Part shown: positions 1 to 9,481 of the stretch, piece after piece
How positions within the stretch are numbered: the first letter of the stretch is position 1
Layout of the letters: every line of letters begins with the position of its first letter
DNA from: Paulinella micropora
Lineage: Eukaryota; Cercozoa; Imbricatea; Euglyphida
Direction: 5' to 3'
Length of the DNA stretch: 24,418 nucleotides
Assembly (NCBI GenBank): GCA_009731375.1
Contig: BJOX01000372.1
Coordinates: 416,111-440,528 of the forward strand
The notes under the pieces: model-generated
The model's database searches: none
What the model saw: only the letters and a program-made list of their open reading frames with translations
What the model was told of the DNA's origin: nothing
Position numbers and translations under genes: made by a program

Positions 1-58
<58 letters not shown>
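1..58. repeat. (CT)n microsatellite
   Basis: Almost pure CT dinucleotide repeat with two TTT interruptions. It runs off the left edge of the window, so its full length is unknown. Confidence 0.95.
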
Positions 59-60
59 TT

Positions 61-79
61 CTGCTTGATCCACTAGGTT
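61..79 (-). repeat. Inverted partial copy of the 596-810 module
   Basis: These 19 bases are the reverse complement of the start of the module repeated at 596-630 and 687-723. The pair forms an inverted repeat enclosing about 500 bp of microsatellite. Confidence 0.8.
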
Positions 80-89
80 GAGATAAATA

Positions 90-220
90 CAAATACATAC
101 ATACATACATACATACATACATACATACATACATACATACACACACACACACGCATACATACATACATACATACATACATACATACATACATACATACAT
201 ACGTACATACGTACATACAT

Positions 221-255
<35 letters not shown>

Positions 256-286
256 TGCACGCACACACATACATAGATACATACAC

Positions 287-333
<47 letters not shown>

Positions 334-434
334 CAACACACACACACTCACACACACACACACGCAAACATACATACACACACACATATACACACACACA
401 CAAACACACACACACACACGCACAAACACACATA

Positions 435-438
<4 letters not shown>
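90..438. repeat. Compound (ATAC)n/(AC)n/(CAGA)n microsatellite
   Basis: (ATAC)n dominates 90-238 with short (AC)n inserts, followed by (AC)n, a pure (CAGA)n block at about 288-331, and more (AC)n with ATAC variants. Both strands stay open for over 100 codons only because the repeats lack stops. Confidence 0.93.
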
Positions 439-518
<80 letters not shown>

Positions 519-532
519 CGAGCGAGAGAGAG
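439..532. repeat. (GA)n microsatellite
   Basis: GA dinucleotide repeat with AAAG and GCGA interruptions. It passes directly into (AT)n at 533. Confidence 0.95.
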
Positions 533-569
<37 letters not shown>

Positions 570-595
570 TTTTTAATATATATATATATATATCT
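533..595. repeat. (AT)n microsatellite
   Basis: Nearly pure AT repeat with a short T-run in the middle. It leads into the first copy of the 35-bp module. Confidence 0.93.
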
Positions 596-628
596 AACCT
601 AGTGGATCAAGCAGAGACGTCCTCCAGG

Positions 629-688
<60 letters not shown>

Positions 689-721
689 CCTAGTGGATCA
701 AGCAGAGACGTCCTCCACCGG

Positions 722-773
<52 letters not shown>

Positions 774-810
774 GACCTAGTGGGTCAAGCAGAGACGTCC
801 TCCAACGGAA
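596..810 (+). repeat. Three-copy 35-bp module array with (AT)n spacers
   Basis: A module of about 35-37 bp (core CTAGTGGATCAAGCAGAGAC, then GTCCTCCA) occurs at 596-630, 687-723 and 774-810. The copies differ at a few bases and are separated by (AT)n tracts of about 50-57 bp. The unit therefore consists of one short unique sequence plus one expandable microsatellite. Confidence 0.9.
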
Positions 811-828
811 AGAGGCATCCTACCACAT

Positions 829-955
829 AGACAGATAGATAGATAGATAGATAGATAGGTAGGTAGATAGATAGATAGATAGATAGAGATAGATAGATAG
901 ATAGATAGATAGACAGATAGATAGCCTAGCCTAGCTAGATAGACAGATAGATAGA
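829..955. repeat. (GATA)n microsatellite
   Basis: GATA tract with GGTA and GACA variants and a short CCTAGCCTAGC interruption near 924-935. Confidence 0.95.
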
Positions 956-965
956 TGCATGCACA

Positions 966-1035
966 AACATACATACATACATACATACATACATACATAC
1001 ATACATACATACATTACATACATACATACATACAT
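966..1035. repeat. (ATAC)n microsatellite
   Basis: ATAC tract with one phase break at about 1014. It is followed by about 40 bp of ordinary sequence (1036-1075) and then an AT-rich stretch. Confidence 0.95.
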
Positions 1036-1146
1036 CGTTCACGGTATACACTCCACCCTTGCTTGTTAGGAAAAAAAGATAGATAGATAAGATATATATA
1101 TAAATATACATATATTTGTATAATATATCCTCCATACGTACGTACA

Positions 1147-1180
1147 TACATAATGTATATAACAAGACCGGTGGGCAGTC

Positions 1181-1181
<1 letters not shown>
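1147..1181 (+). repeat. Dispersed ~35-bp repeat, copy 1
   Basis: Matches 1809-1845 closely. The shared core is ATACATAATGTATATA followed by a GACCGG-type stretch and CAGTC. It directly precedes a GATA tract here, whereas the second copy follows the foldback element. Confidence 0.75.
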
Positions 1182-1242
<61 letters not shown>

Positions 1243-1288
1243 TGAAAGTGTCTCTGGGAGCTAGTCTGGGAGAAGAATGAGGTGACCT

Positions 1289-1324
<36 letters not shown>

Positions 1325-1352
1325 TTAGATAGATAGATAGATAGATAGATAG
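1182..1352. repeat. Two (GATA)n tracts with a repeated spacer
   Basis: (GATA)n at 1182-1242 and about 1290-1352. Each tract is followed by a similar sequence (GTGAAAGTGTCTCTGG at 1243 and GTAAAAGTGTCTACTCTGG at 1352), so the tract and its flank were probably duplicated together. Confidence 0.85.
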
Positions 1353-1371
1353 TAAAAGTGTCTACTCTGGC

Positions 1372-1594
1372 CAGTATATACATCAATACATACATACATA
1401 CATATATTCCTTTTATTCCTACATACGTAAGGAAAAAGTGAAGAATTTCAGCCATATCAAATTTTGGGAAAAAAAAAACGTATATTGCGGTGAAAAGACG
1501 GGGAAAAATTCCGGCCACCCAAAGTTTTGTGCAAAAACAACGTATTCTGCGGTGAAAATTCACTGGCCGAAATTTTTCACTCGTCCGCACGTAC
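1372..1594. repeat. Low-copy sequence with two ~61-bp direct repeats
   Basis: After a short ATAC run this stretch is ordinary complex sequence. ACGTATATTGCGGTGAAAA near 1479 recurs as ACGTATTCTGCGGTGAAAA near 1540, a period of about 61 bp, and a CGGCCA/TGGCCG element follows each. No gene is recognisable. Confidence 0.55.
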
Positions 1595-1810
1595 ATGAGA
1601 AATTCCTATTTCTTAAGTACAACGAACAATGACTTCAAGCGCTTCGATCAGTCAATATTTGCATCTACAACCTGTTTTATGGCTCATTATAAAGCTCTTG
1701 AAGAGAGCTTTCAAATGAGCCACTACACAAGCTGCAAAGATCAGAACCGGCTGAGAACGAAATGTTTGAAGTCATTGCTCATCGTGCTTAAGTACAAGGA
1801 ACTTCTCATA
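1595..1810. mobile_element. ~215-bp foldback (palindromic) element
   Basis: The two halves are imperfect reverse complements around a centre near 1700. The inner arms GGCTCATTATAAAGCTCT and AGAGCTTTCAAATGAGCC (1681-1721) pair with two mismatches. The outer arms (about 1599-1648 and 1758-1808) both carry TTGAAGTCATT or its complement and a CTTAAGTAC/GTACTTAAG element. The size and full-length inverted symmetry suggest a foldback MITE or an old inverted duplication. No coding capacity is evident. Confidence 0.7.
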
Positions 1811-1845
1811 CATAATGTATATAGCAAAGACCGGCGGACAGTCCA
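1809..1845 (+). repeat. Dispersed ~35-bp repeat, copy 2
   Basis: Second copy of the sequence at 1147-1181, with about four differences. It abuts the right edge of the foldback element. Confidence 0.75.
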
Positions 1846-1889
1846 CTCTGGCCCATGTGCGTTGCTCAGGATAATAACGCGCCTGTCAT

Positions 1890-1950
1890 ATACACACATA
1901 CATACATACATACATACATACATACATACATACATACATACATACATACC
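1890..1950. repeat. (ATAC)n microsatellite
   Basis: Nearly pure ATAC repeat just upstream of the first 61-bp module copy. Confidence 0.95.
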
Positions 1951-1966
1951 GAGTGCGTTCCTGTTA

Positions 1967-2026
1967 AGTTAATACGAGGAAGTGGGTCATGCCCAGATAA
2001 GGGACAACCACAATCCTATATAAGAA

Positions 2027-2081
<55 letters not shown>

Positions 2082-2230
2082 AATAAAATAAAATATAATA
2101 TAATATAATATAATATAATATATATATGTATGTATGTATATAGTTAATACGGGGAAGTGGGTCATGCCCAGATAAGGGACAACCAGAATCCTATATAAGA
2201 ATATATATATATGTATATATATATAATATA

Positions 2231-2281
<51 letters not shown>

Positions 2282-2509
2282 AATAAATGTATGTTTATAG
2301 TTAATTCGGGGAAGTGGGTCATGCCCAGATAAGGGACAACCACAATCCTATATAAGAATATATATATACATATATATATTATATATATACATACATACAT
2401 ATATCCATATACATATATATATATATATGTATATATACATATGTATATAGTCAATTCGGGGAAGTGGGTCATGCCCAGATAAGGGACAACCACAATCCTA
2501 TATAAGAAT
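1967..2509 (+). repeat. Four-copy 61-bp module array with AT-rich spacers
   Basis: The 61-bp module occurs at 1967-2027, 2142-2202, 2299-2359 and 2449-2509 with only one to four differences per copy. The core includes AAGTGGGTCATGCCCAGATA and ends CCTATATAAGAAT. Spacers are (AAAT)n, (TATAA)n and (AT)n tracts of 89-114 bp. The minus strand reads through as a repeated short peptide, but only because module and spacers lack stops in that frame. Confidence 0.93.
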
Positions 2510-2602
2510 ATATATATATATATATATATATAATATAACATATAAATATATATATAAATGTATATATATATACATGTATATATAATATATATATATATAA
2601 TT
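2510..2602. repeat. AT-rich microsatellite
   Basis: (AT)n with TATATG and TAAATA variants. It separates the last module copy from the hexanucleotide tract. Confidence 0.9.
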
Positions 2603-2706
2603 AGATGTAGATGTAGATGTAGATATGTAGATGTAGATGCAGATGTAGATGTAGATGTAGATGTAGATGTAGATGCATATGTATATGTTCATGTTCATGT
2701 TTTTGC

Positions 2707-2766
<60 letters not shown>

Positions 2767-2807
2767 CTACGTATATGTATATGTATATGTATACGTGTAT
2801 GTGTATG

Positions 2808-2848
<41 letters not shown>

Positions 2849-3105
2849 CTATGTCTATGTCTATGTCTGTGTCTCTGTGTCTGTGTCTGTGTCTATGTCT
2901 ATGTCTATGTCTATGTCTATGTCTATGCCTATGTTTACGTCTATGTCTATGTCCATGTCTATGTCTATGTATATGTCTATGTATATGTATTCGTACATGT
3001 ATATGTATATATATTATGTATATGTATATGTTTTTATGTATATGTATATGTATATGTATATGTACATGTATATGTGTATGTGTATATTTATATGTATGTG
3101 TATAT
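2603..3105. repeat. ~500-bp hexanucleotide tract in ordered variant blocks
   Basis: The period stays at six bases while the sequence changes in blocks: GATGTA (2603-2672), TATATG (about 2700-2850), TGTCTA (about 2850-2990) with a GTGTCTGTGTCT core near 2866-2895, then TATATG again. Open frames of up to 183 codons (VYVYVY, MYMYMY) follow from the six-base period and are not genes. Confidence 0.92.
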
Positions 3106-3156
3106 GTAAGTGGCTCATGGCCAGAAGAGGGATAACCACAAACCTGATACTGCGAA
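3106..3156 (+). repeat. Diverged fifth copy of the 61-bp module
   Basis: AAGTGGCTCATGGCCAGA followed by a GGGATAACCACAA stretch aligns with the 1967-2509 modules with several substitutions. It lies directly against the foldback element starting at 3158. Confidence 0.7.
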
Positions 3157-3157
3157 A

Positions 3158-3310
3158 TAGTATATTATGCGGCTAGCCCAAAGTTTGACGTGTTTTGCGG
3201 GCGAGCCGGGCCGGGCCGGGCCGGCGAGCCCGCAAAACGCGTCAAATTTGGCGCGCCGCATATGTAGTTTTATCGGTAATCTGACCACATTTTGTGGAGG
3301 TGACCGATAA
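3158..3310 (+). mobile_element. Composite foldback element, family 1, copy 1
   Basis: Begins TAGTATATTATGCGGC. A palindrome follows: outer arms ATGCGGC (3167-3173) and GCCGCAT (3255-3261), inner 19-bp arms at 3184-3202 and 3228-3246 with one mismatch, and a GGGCC-repeat centre. A 46-bp tail bounded by TTATCGGT and ACCGATAA holds a smaller CCACA...TGTGG hairpin. Copies lie at 7595-7739 (minus) and 18993-19140 (plus). With about 150 bp, no coding capacity and defined shared ends, it is probably a non-autonomous DNA transposon (MITE-like). The superfamily is unknown. Confidence 0.8.
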
Positions 3311-3506
3311 ATATATATATGAATATATACATGTAGATGTAGATGTGGGTGTATACCTCAAAAAAGGGACCCGGGTGGCATGATACTTCTTCCTAAATAT
3401 ATATGTATGTACGTGTATGTATGTATGTGTATGTATGTCTGTGTATGTATGTCTGTGTGTCTGTGTATGTGCATTTATAAATGTGTATGAATGCGCAGAT
3501 GAAGTG

Positions 3507-3548
<42 letters not shown>

Positions 3549-3639
3549 CTGACTGCGTTTAGCACAGTGAAGAAACAGATGTCTGTTGTCCCTCCCCAAT
3601 TCGTATCAGCCTGACGTAACATATTTTAACTGTTGCCTT
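3311..3639. repeat. Mixed microsatellite and short unique sequence
   Basis: Contains AT-rich sequence, a short GATGTA run at about 3330, ordinary sequence at 3345-3395, (TATG)n at about 3399-3475, (GA)n at about 3509-3546 and about 90 bp of unique sequence (3547-3639) running into the gap. No gene is visible. Confidence 0.8.
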
Positions 3640-4120
3640 NNNNNNNNNNNNNNNNNNNNNNNNNNNNNNNNNNNNNNNNNNNNNNNNNNNNNNNNNNNNN
3701 NNNNNNNNNNNNNNNNNNNNNNNNNNNNNNNNNNNNNNNNNNNNNNNNNNNNNNNNNNNNNNNNNNNNNNNNNNNNNNNNNNNNNNNNNNNNNNNNNNNN
3801 NNNNNNNNNNNNNNNNNNNNNNNNNNNNNNNNNNNNNNNNNNNNNNNNNNNNNNNNNNNNNNNNNNNNNNNNNNNNNNNNNNNNNNNNNNNNNNNNNNNN
3901 NNNNNNNNNNNNNNNNNNNNNNNNNNNNNNNNNNNNNNNNNNNNNNNNNNNNNNNNNNNNNNNNNNNNNNNNNNNNNNNNNNNNNNNNNNNNNNNNNNNN
4001 NNNNNNNNNNNNNNNNNNNNNNNNNNNNNNNNNNNNNNNNNNNNNNNNNNNNNNNNNNNNNNNNNNNNNNNNNNNNNNNNNNNNNNNNNNNNNNNNNNNN
4101 NNNNNNNNNNNNNNNNNNNN
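3640..4120. other. Assembly gap (481 N)
   Basis: Undetermined bases. Open frames that cross this gap have no evidential value. Confidence 0.99.
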
Positions 4121-4135
4121 TGGAGGTGGGAGGTG

Positions 4136-4187
<52 letters not shown>

Positions 4188-4241
4188 CCGCATTGAAGAG
4201 GAAGAAGCATCAGCTTCGATTTCTCCGCTACAGACAGAAAT
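4121..4241. repeat. G-rich edge and (GA)n tract
   Basis: A GGAGGTGGGAGG stretch next to the gap, then (GA)n to about 4184, then about 55 bp of unique sequence. Confidence 0.9.
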
Positions 4242-4460
4242 TATTTATATATATATATATATATATATATGTACATATGTACATACATACATACATACAT
4301 ACATACATACATACTTATATATATATATATACATACATATATATATATATATGTACATATGTACATACATACATACATACATACATACATACATACATAC
4401 ATACATACATACAGACAGACATACATACATACATACATACATACATACATACATACATAC

Positions 4461-4491
<31 letters not shown>

Positions 4492-4546
4492 CATACATAC
4501 ATACATACATACATGCATATGCATACATACATACATACATACATTA
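4242..4546. repeat. (AT)n/(ATAC)n compound microsatellite
   Basis: Two near-identical blocks of (AT)n followed by GTACATATGTACATAC occur at about 4242-4316 and 4317-4375, then a long (ATAC)n tract with GACA, TTAC and GCAT variants. Confidence 0.94.
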
Positions 4547-4640
4547 AATATGTACAGACACATGCATTAGTTTAATTTCTACAGAATGTATAATGTAATA
4601 GGTGTATCATTACCAGGGAGATGGTTAGAAAGAGAAACAG

Positions 4641-4698
<58 letters not shown>
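4641..4698. repeat. Poly-A run of 58 bases
   Basis: An uninterrupted A homopolymer. The upstream 60 bp look like ordinary sequence, so this could be the tail of a retroposed copy, but no source gene or SINE head is recognisable. Confidence 0.95.
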
Positions 4699-4700
<2 letters not shown>

Positions 4701-4772
4701 AAACGAGGGAAAGAGCAGGGGCGTTTTGTTGGGAAAAAAAGAGAGAAAGAAGGATATGGATATGGATGTAGA

Positions 4773-4836
4773 TTAGGTTAGGTTAGGTTAGGTTAGGTTA
4801 GGCTTGGTTAGGTTTGGTTAGGTTAGGTTAGGTTAG
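4773..4836 (+). repeat. Interstitial (TTAGG)n, arthropod telomere-type repeat
   Basis: About 13 units of TTAGG, with one CTTGG and one TTTGG variant. TTAGG is the telomere repeat of most arthropods. Here the tract is short, slightly degenerate and flanked on both sides by other repeats, so it is internal rather than a chromosome end. It is the best clue to the host lineage in the window. Confidence 0.85.
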
Positions 4837-4857
4837 ATTGAGATTGAGATTGAGATT

Positions 4858-4892
<35 letters not shown>

Positions 4893-4925
4893 AGAGATAA
4901 GATAAGATAAGATAAGATAAGATAA
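4837..4925. repeat. (GAGATT)n then (GATAA)n tract
   Basis: The TTAGG tract changes through GATTGA units into AAGAT pentamers and then toward GATA, a gradual shift of repeat unit along the DNA. Confidence 0.88.
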
Positions 4926-4962
4926 AGTTAAACTAATTAGATAAGATTAGATCAGCTGATGA

Positions 4963-5002
4963 ATAGATAGATGGACAGATAGATAAATAGATAGATAGAT
5001 AT

Positions 5003-5042
<40 letters not shown>

Positions 5043-5104
5043 ATAGGATAGATATGATAGATAGAGATAGACCTCCAGGAGTATGGTTAGTAGCTGACTT
5101 CATG

Positions 5105-5137
<33 letters not shown>

Positions 5138-5295
5138 TGATAGATATAGATAGACCTGCTGGAGTATGGTTAGTAGCTGACTTCATGAGATAGATAGATA
5201 GATTAGATAGATAGATAGATAGATAGATATAGATAGGATAGATATGATAGATAGAGATAGACCTCCTGGGGTATGGTTAGTAGCTGACTTCATGA
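4963..5295 (+). repeat. Three-copy 37-bp module array with (GATA)n spacers
   Basis: A module with core TATGGTTAGTAGCTGACTTC occurs at 5070-5106, 5153-5189 and 5260-5295, separated by GATA-rich spacers of about 46-70 bp. The third copy continues into about 40 bp of unique sequence. Confidence 0.92.
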
Positions 5296-5339
5296 CGAAG
5301 TTGCCTGCTTGCAGACGATCAGTCTTACTACCCGTCTAT

Positions 5340-5409
5340 AACAGATAAATAGATGGATGAAAAGGTAGGTAGGTAGGTAGGTAGGTAGGTAGCATAGGTA
5401 GATAGGCAG

Positions 5410-5443
<34 letters not shown>

Positions 5444-5523
5444 CAGATAGACAGATAGGTAGGTAGGTAGGTAGGTAGGTAGATAGGTAGATAGACAGAC
5501 AGACAGACAGACAGATAGATATT

Positions 5524-5564
<41 letters not shown>

Positions 5565-5674
5565 CGATAGATAGATAGACAGACAGACAGAGAGACAGAC
5601 AGACAGATAGACAGATAGATAGATGATAGATAGATAGATAGATCGATAGATAGATAGATAGATCGATAGATAGA

Positions 5675-5718
<44 letters not shown>

Positions 5719-5777
5719 TAGATAGATAGATGATAGATAGATAGATGATAGATAGATATATAGATAGATAGATAGAT

Positions 5778-5815
<38 letters not shown>

Positions 5816-5859
5816 ATAGGTACTGCCCTTCTATATCCCAGTTCCACGAACACACATAA

Positions 5860-5896
<37 letters not shown>
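5340..5896. repeat. (GATA)n array with GGTA and GACA blocks
   Basis: GATA units read on the plus strand, with homogeneous blocks of GGTA (about 5364-5391 and 5458-5481) and GACA (about 5494-5514, 5577-5605 and 5693-5717). About 40 bp of unique sequence at 5820-5857 precedes a final GATA block. The minus-strand frames (SIYLSIYL) are repeat translations. Confidence 0.95.
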
Positions 5897-5937
5897 GGTC
5901 ATACATTCACATACATTGAACGCTGCTCAGTCTATGA

Positions 5938-5971
5938 ATCTCTATCTATCTATCTGTCTATCTATCCATCC

Positions 5972-6059
<88 letters not shown>

Positions 6060-6124
6060 GTCTATCTATATATTCTATCTATATATTCTATCTATATCTC
6101 TATCTCTATCTCTATCTATATCTA

Positions 6125-6206
<82 letters not shown>

Positions 6207-6346
6207 CCCACCTTCCTCTTACCTATCTATCTGTCTCTTTATCTATCTAGCTTGCTAACTATCTATCTAGCCAGCTAGATAGTGGATAGATAGATAGATA
6301 GATAGATAGATGGATGGATAGATAGATAGATAGATAGATAGATAGA
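5938..6346. repeat. (TATC)n arm and (GATA)n arm, head-on inverted microsatellite
   Basis: (TATC)n runs from 5938 to about 6266. The junction CTATCTAGCCAGCTAGATAG has 9-bp perfect arms around a 2-bp centre, and the sequence then reads (GATA)n to about 6346. The two arms are complementary, so this can form a long hairpin or cruciform. Confidence 0.92.
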
Positions 6347-6361
6347 AAAACAAATAGACAG

Positions 6362-6576
6362 ATAAGCTATCTATCATATTTTTACTGACGGAATAGAATG
6401 CGCTAAAATACTCATATTTATGTGTTAGATGTTTTTGTTGTATCATCATCATCATCATCACCATACATCACTCATCATCACTCACCATCATGACTATGAA
6501 TACCTATCTATCATATTCACACTGACGGAACAGAAAGAGAGTATTGATGTCGCTTGAATCCATCCGTAGCATTTTA
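6362..6576. repeat. Dispersed copies of the 7996-10385 modules
   Basis: Contains an ACTGACGGAATAGAA element, an inverted AGAATGCGCTAAAATACTCA segment, an (ATC)n tract, CTCACCATCATGACTATGAA, and a plus-strand ACTGACGGAACAGAAAGAGA...ATCCATCC segment ending TTTTAGCGC. All are found in the same or opposite order in the array at 7996-10385. This copy lacks the left arm of the array's hairpin. Confidence 0.85.
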
Positions 6577-7590
<1,014 letters not shown>

Positions 7591-7594
7591 TAAT

Positions 7595-7739
7595 TTATCG
7601 GTCACCTCCACAAAATGTGGTCTGGTTACCGATAAAACTACATATGCGGCGCGCCAAATATTTGACGTGTTTTGCGGGCTCGCCGGCCCGGCTCGCCCGC
7701 AGAACACGTCAAATTTGTGGCTAGCCGCATAGTATACTA
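7595..7739 (-). mobile_element. Composite foldback element, family 1, copy 2
   Basis: Reverse-orientation copy of 3158-3310. On the plus strand it starts with the TTATCGGT end at 7595, has the small CCACA...TGTGG hairpin, then the GC-centred palindrome, and ends GCCGCATAGTATACTA at 7739. It is joined directly to the family 2 element at 7740 in the same orientation. Confidence 0.82.
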
Positions 7740-7995
7740 TTATGGGTCAGCAACCCTATAAAGCGATAATTACGGTGTTGAAAAGTGACTCATCAAATGA
7801 AAATTATGAGTTAATTACGTTAACAAAAATGACGCAAATACGGAATATTTGTGGCACAACTTTTGTGGGTAATTCGATAGAGCTGACCCATAAAAGTACA
7901 TATGCGACTCGCCGATAAAACCGGCTAATTTATGGGGTCTCGCCGGGCCGACTCGACCCATAAATGCCGCTATCGGCTCGCCGCATAATATACTA
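7740..7995 (-). mobile_element. Composite foldback element, family 2
   Basis: Has the plan of family 1 with mostly different sequence. A 154-bp segment is bounded by a perfect 12-bp inverted repeat, TTATGGGTCAGC (7740-7751) and GCTGACCCATAA (7882-7893). A ~100-bp palindrome follows (7895-7995) with arms ATTTATGGG/CCCATAAAT and a GCCGGGC centre, ending GCCGCATAATATACTA as in family 1. The CATATG(C/T) joint next to the palindrome is also shared. Probably a second non-autonomous relative of the same mobile element. No coding capacity. Confidence 0.75.
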
Positions 7996-8078
7996 TGATA
8001 CTGACGAAAGAGAGTTTTGATACTTGGCTGGGGATCCATCTGAAGTATCTTAGAACATTCTAGCTTTATAGATAGATG

Positions 8079-8116
<38 letters not shown>

Positions 8117-8215
8117 TAGATAGATAGATAAATAGATAGATAGATAAATAGATAGATAGATAGATAGATAGATATAGATAGGAGAGACAGGTAGGTAGGT
8201 AGGTGGGCAGATAGG

Positions 8216-8285
<70 letters not shown>

Positions 8286-8403
8286 CTACTGACGGAATAG
8301 AAAGAGAGTCTTGATAGATCACGAGGATCCATCCGGAGTAATTTAGCGCATTCTAGCTTTAAGTCATGCACACGAGACGTGTCCGCCAAACTCACCGTCC
8401 TGT

Positions 8404-8446
<43 letters not shown>

Positions 8447-8675
8447 GATGCATATGCCAAACTCACCGTCCTGTGTATGAATAGTCATGACGGTGAGTGA
8501 TGATGAGTGATGATGGTGATGATGAGTGATGATACGATGATACGACGACGATGATGATGATGATGATGATGATGATACAACAAACACATATAACACACAC
8601 TAAATATGAGTAATTTAGCGCATTCTAGCTTTGAGTCATGTACTCGTGATGCGTCCGCCAAACTCACCGTCCTGT

Positions 8676-8708
<33 letters not shown>
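7996..8708 (+). repeat. SSR-separated module array, part 1
   Basis: Modules occur in order: a TACTGACG(GA)A...GGATCC segment (7996-8045 and about 8285-8335), a TTTAGCGCATTCTAGC segment continuing to CCAAACTCACCGTCCTGTG (8341-8404 and 8613-8676), (GATA)n, a GATGCATATGCC segment holding the hairpin CTCACCGTC (8462-8470)/GACGGTGAG (8489-8497), (GAT)n, then ATACAACAAACACATATAAC. The cycle then restarts. The serine- and histidine-rich frames here are repeat translations. Confidence 0.9.
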
Positions 8709-8710
<2 letters not shown>

Positions 8711-9153
8711 GAGATATCGACTAATGTCAGAAAAAAGGAGCTTCTGATTTCGTCAACCAAGGAGGTCTGTGGGTAAAGTATTAACCCGATGCCCAGCTAA
8801 GCCGTGATGTTTGCACGGAAGGGACTGATACAGGCGATACCAAATCTCCCTAGTACCAGGCGGGGCCAGGACTCGTTCCATAAGCGCCCCTTGCAGAACG
8901 AGCTCCCACCTCCATTACAGAGGACCCAGTAAGCAGATGGAGTTTCGAGACTGTTCGACAGTCTAGTATAAACCGACAGAGCTGTGGGTTTTATTCCGGG
9001 CTCAACAAGCGAGAAAGGGCACCCTGAGGGAGCAGGATTGTGCTTCCCGTCGCTATTTCGGCATGTGACTTATAGGCGTATGGCTAGGCACACATAAGGC
9101 ACCCCACCACGGGCCCAGCACACCTACACCATCCCCTAATTCTCTGTCTGTCG

Positions 9154-9155
<2 letters not shown>
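8709..9155 (-). repeat. Inverted 447-bp copy of the 546-bp satellite unit
   Basis: Reverse complement of the sequence spanning the two units at 23293-24070, roughly 97-98% identical by eye (about a dozen differences and a 2-base indel). It includes a GACTGTTCGACAGTC palindrome at 8949-8963 and a degenerate B-box-like GGTTTTATTCC at about 8987. No open frame of note. It interrupts the module array and is flanked by (GATA)n on both sides. Confidence 0.88.
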
Positions 9156-9215
<60 letters not shown>

Positions 9216-9441
9216 TGATGCATATGCCAAACTCACCGTCCTGTGTATGAATAGTCATGATGGTGAGTGATGATGAGTGATGATGGTGATGATACGATGA
9301 TGATGATGATGATGATGATACAACAAACACATATAACACACACTAAATATGAGTATTTTAGCGCATTCTAGCTTTAAGTCATGCACACGAGACGTGTCCG
9401 CCAAACTCACCGTCCTGTGATAGATAGATAGATAGCTAGAC

Positions 9442-9481
<40 letters not shown>

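Noticed and set aside
2191-2541. Minus-strand peptide repeat [18 protein letters not shown] as a possible repeat protein
   Set aside because: It is the 61-bp module read in one frame between AT tracts. The frame survives by chance, and the spacers encode only IYIYI.
2558-3176. Plus-strand frames of 108-183 codons (VYVY, MYMY)
   Set aside because: A six-base repeat keeps all frames open. There is no codon bias or domain.
3158-3310. Helitron 3' end (hairpin near a CTRR terminus)
   Set aside because: There is a GC-rich hairpin, but no CTRR end follows it and the element ends instead in an ACCGATAA inverted repeat.
4585-4700. Processed pseudogene with poly-A tail at 4641-4698
   Set aside because: Too little non-repeat sequence precedes the poly-A to identify any source transcript, and the window has many pure homopolymer and microsatellite runs.
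4773-4836. A true chromosome end
   Set aside because: The TTAGG tract is only about 64 bp and is continuous with other repeats on both sides.
7815-8039. 74-codon minus-strand frame over the family 2 foldback
   Set aside because: It lies across the palindrome and its flank. The palindromic structure is the better explanation, and no transposase-like motif is visible.
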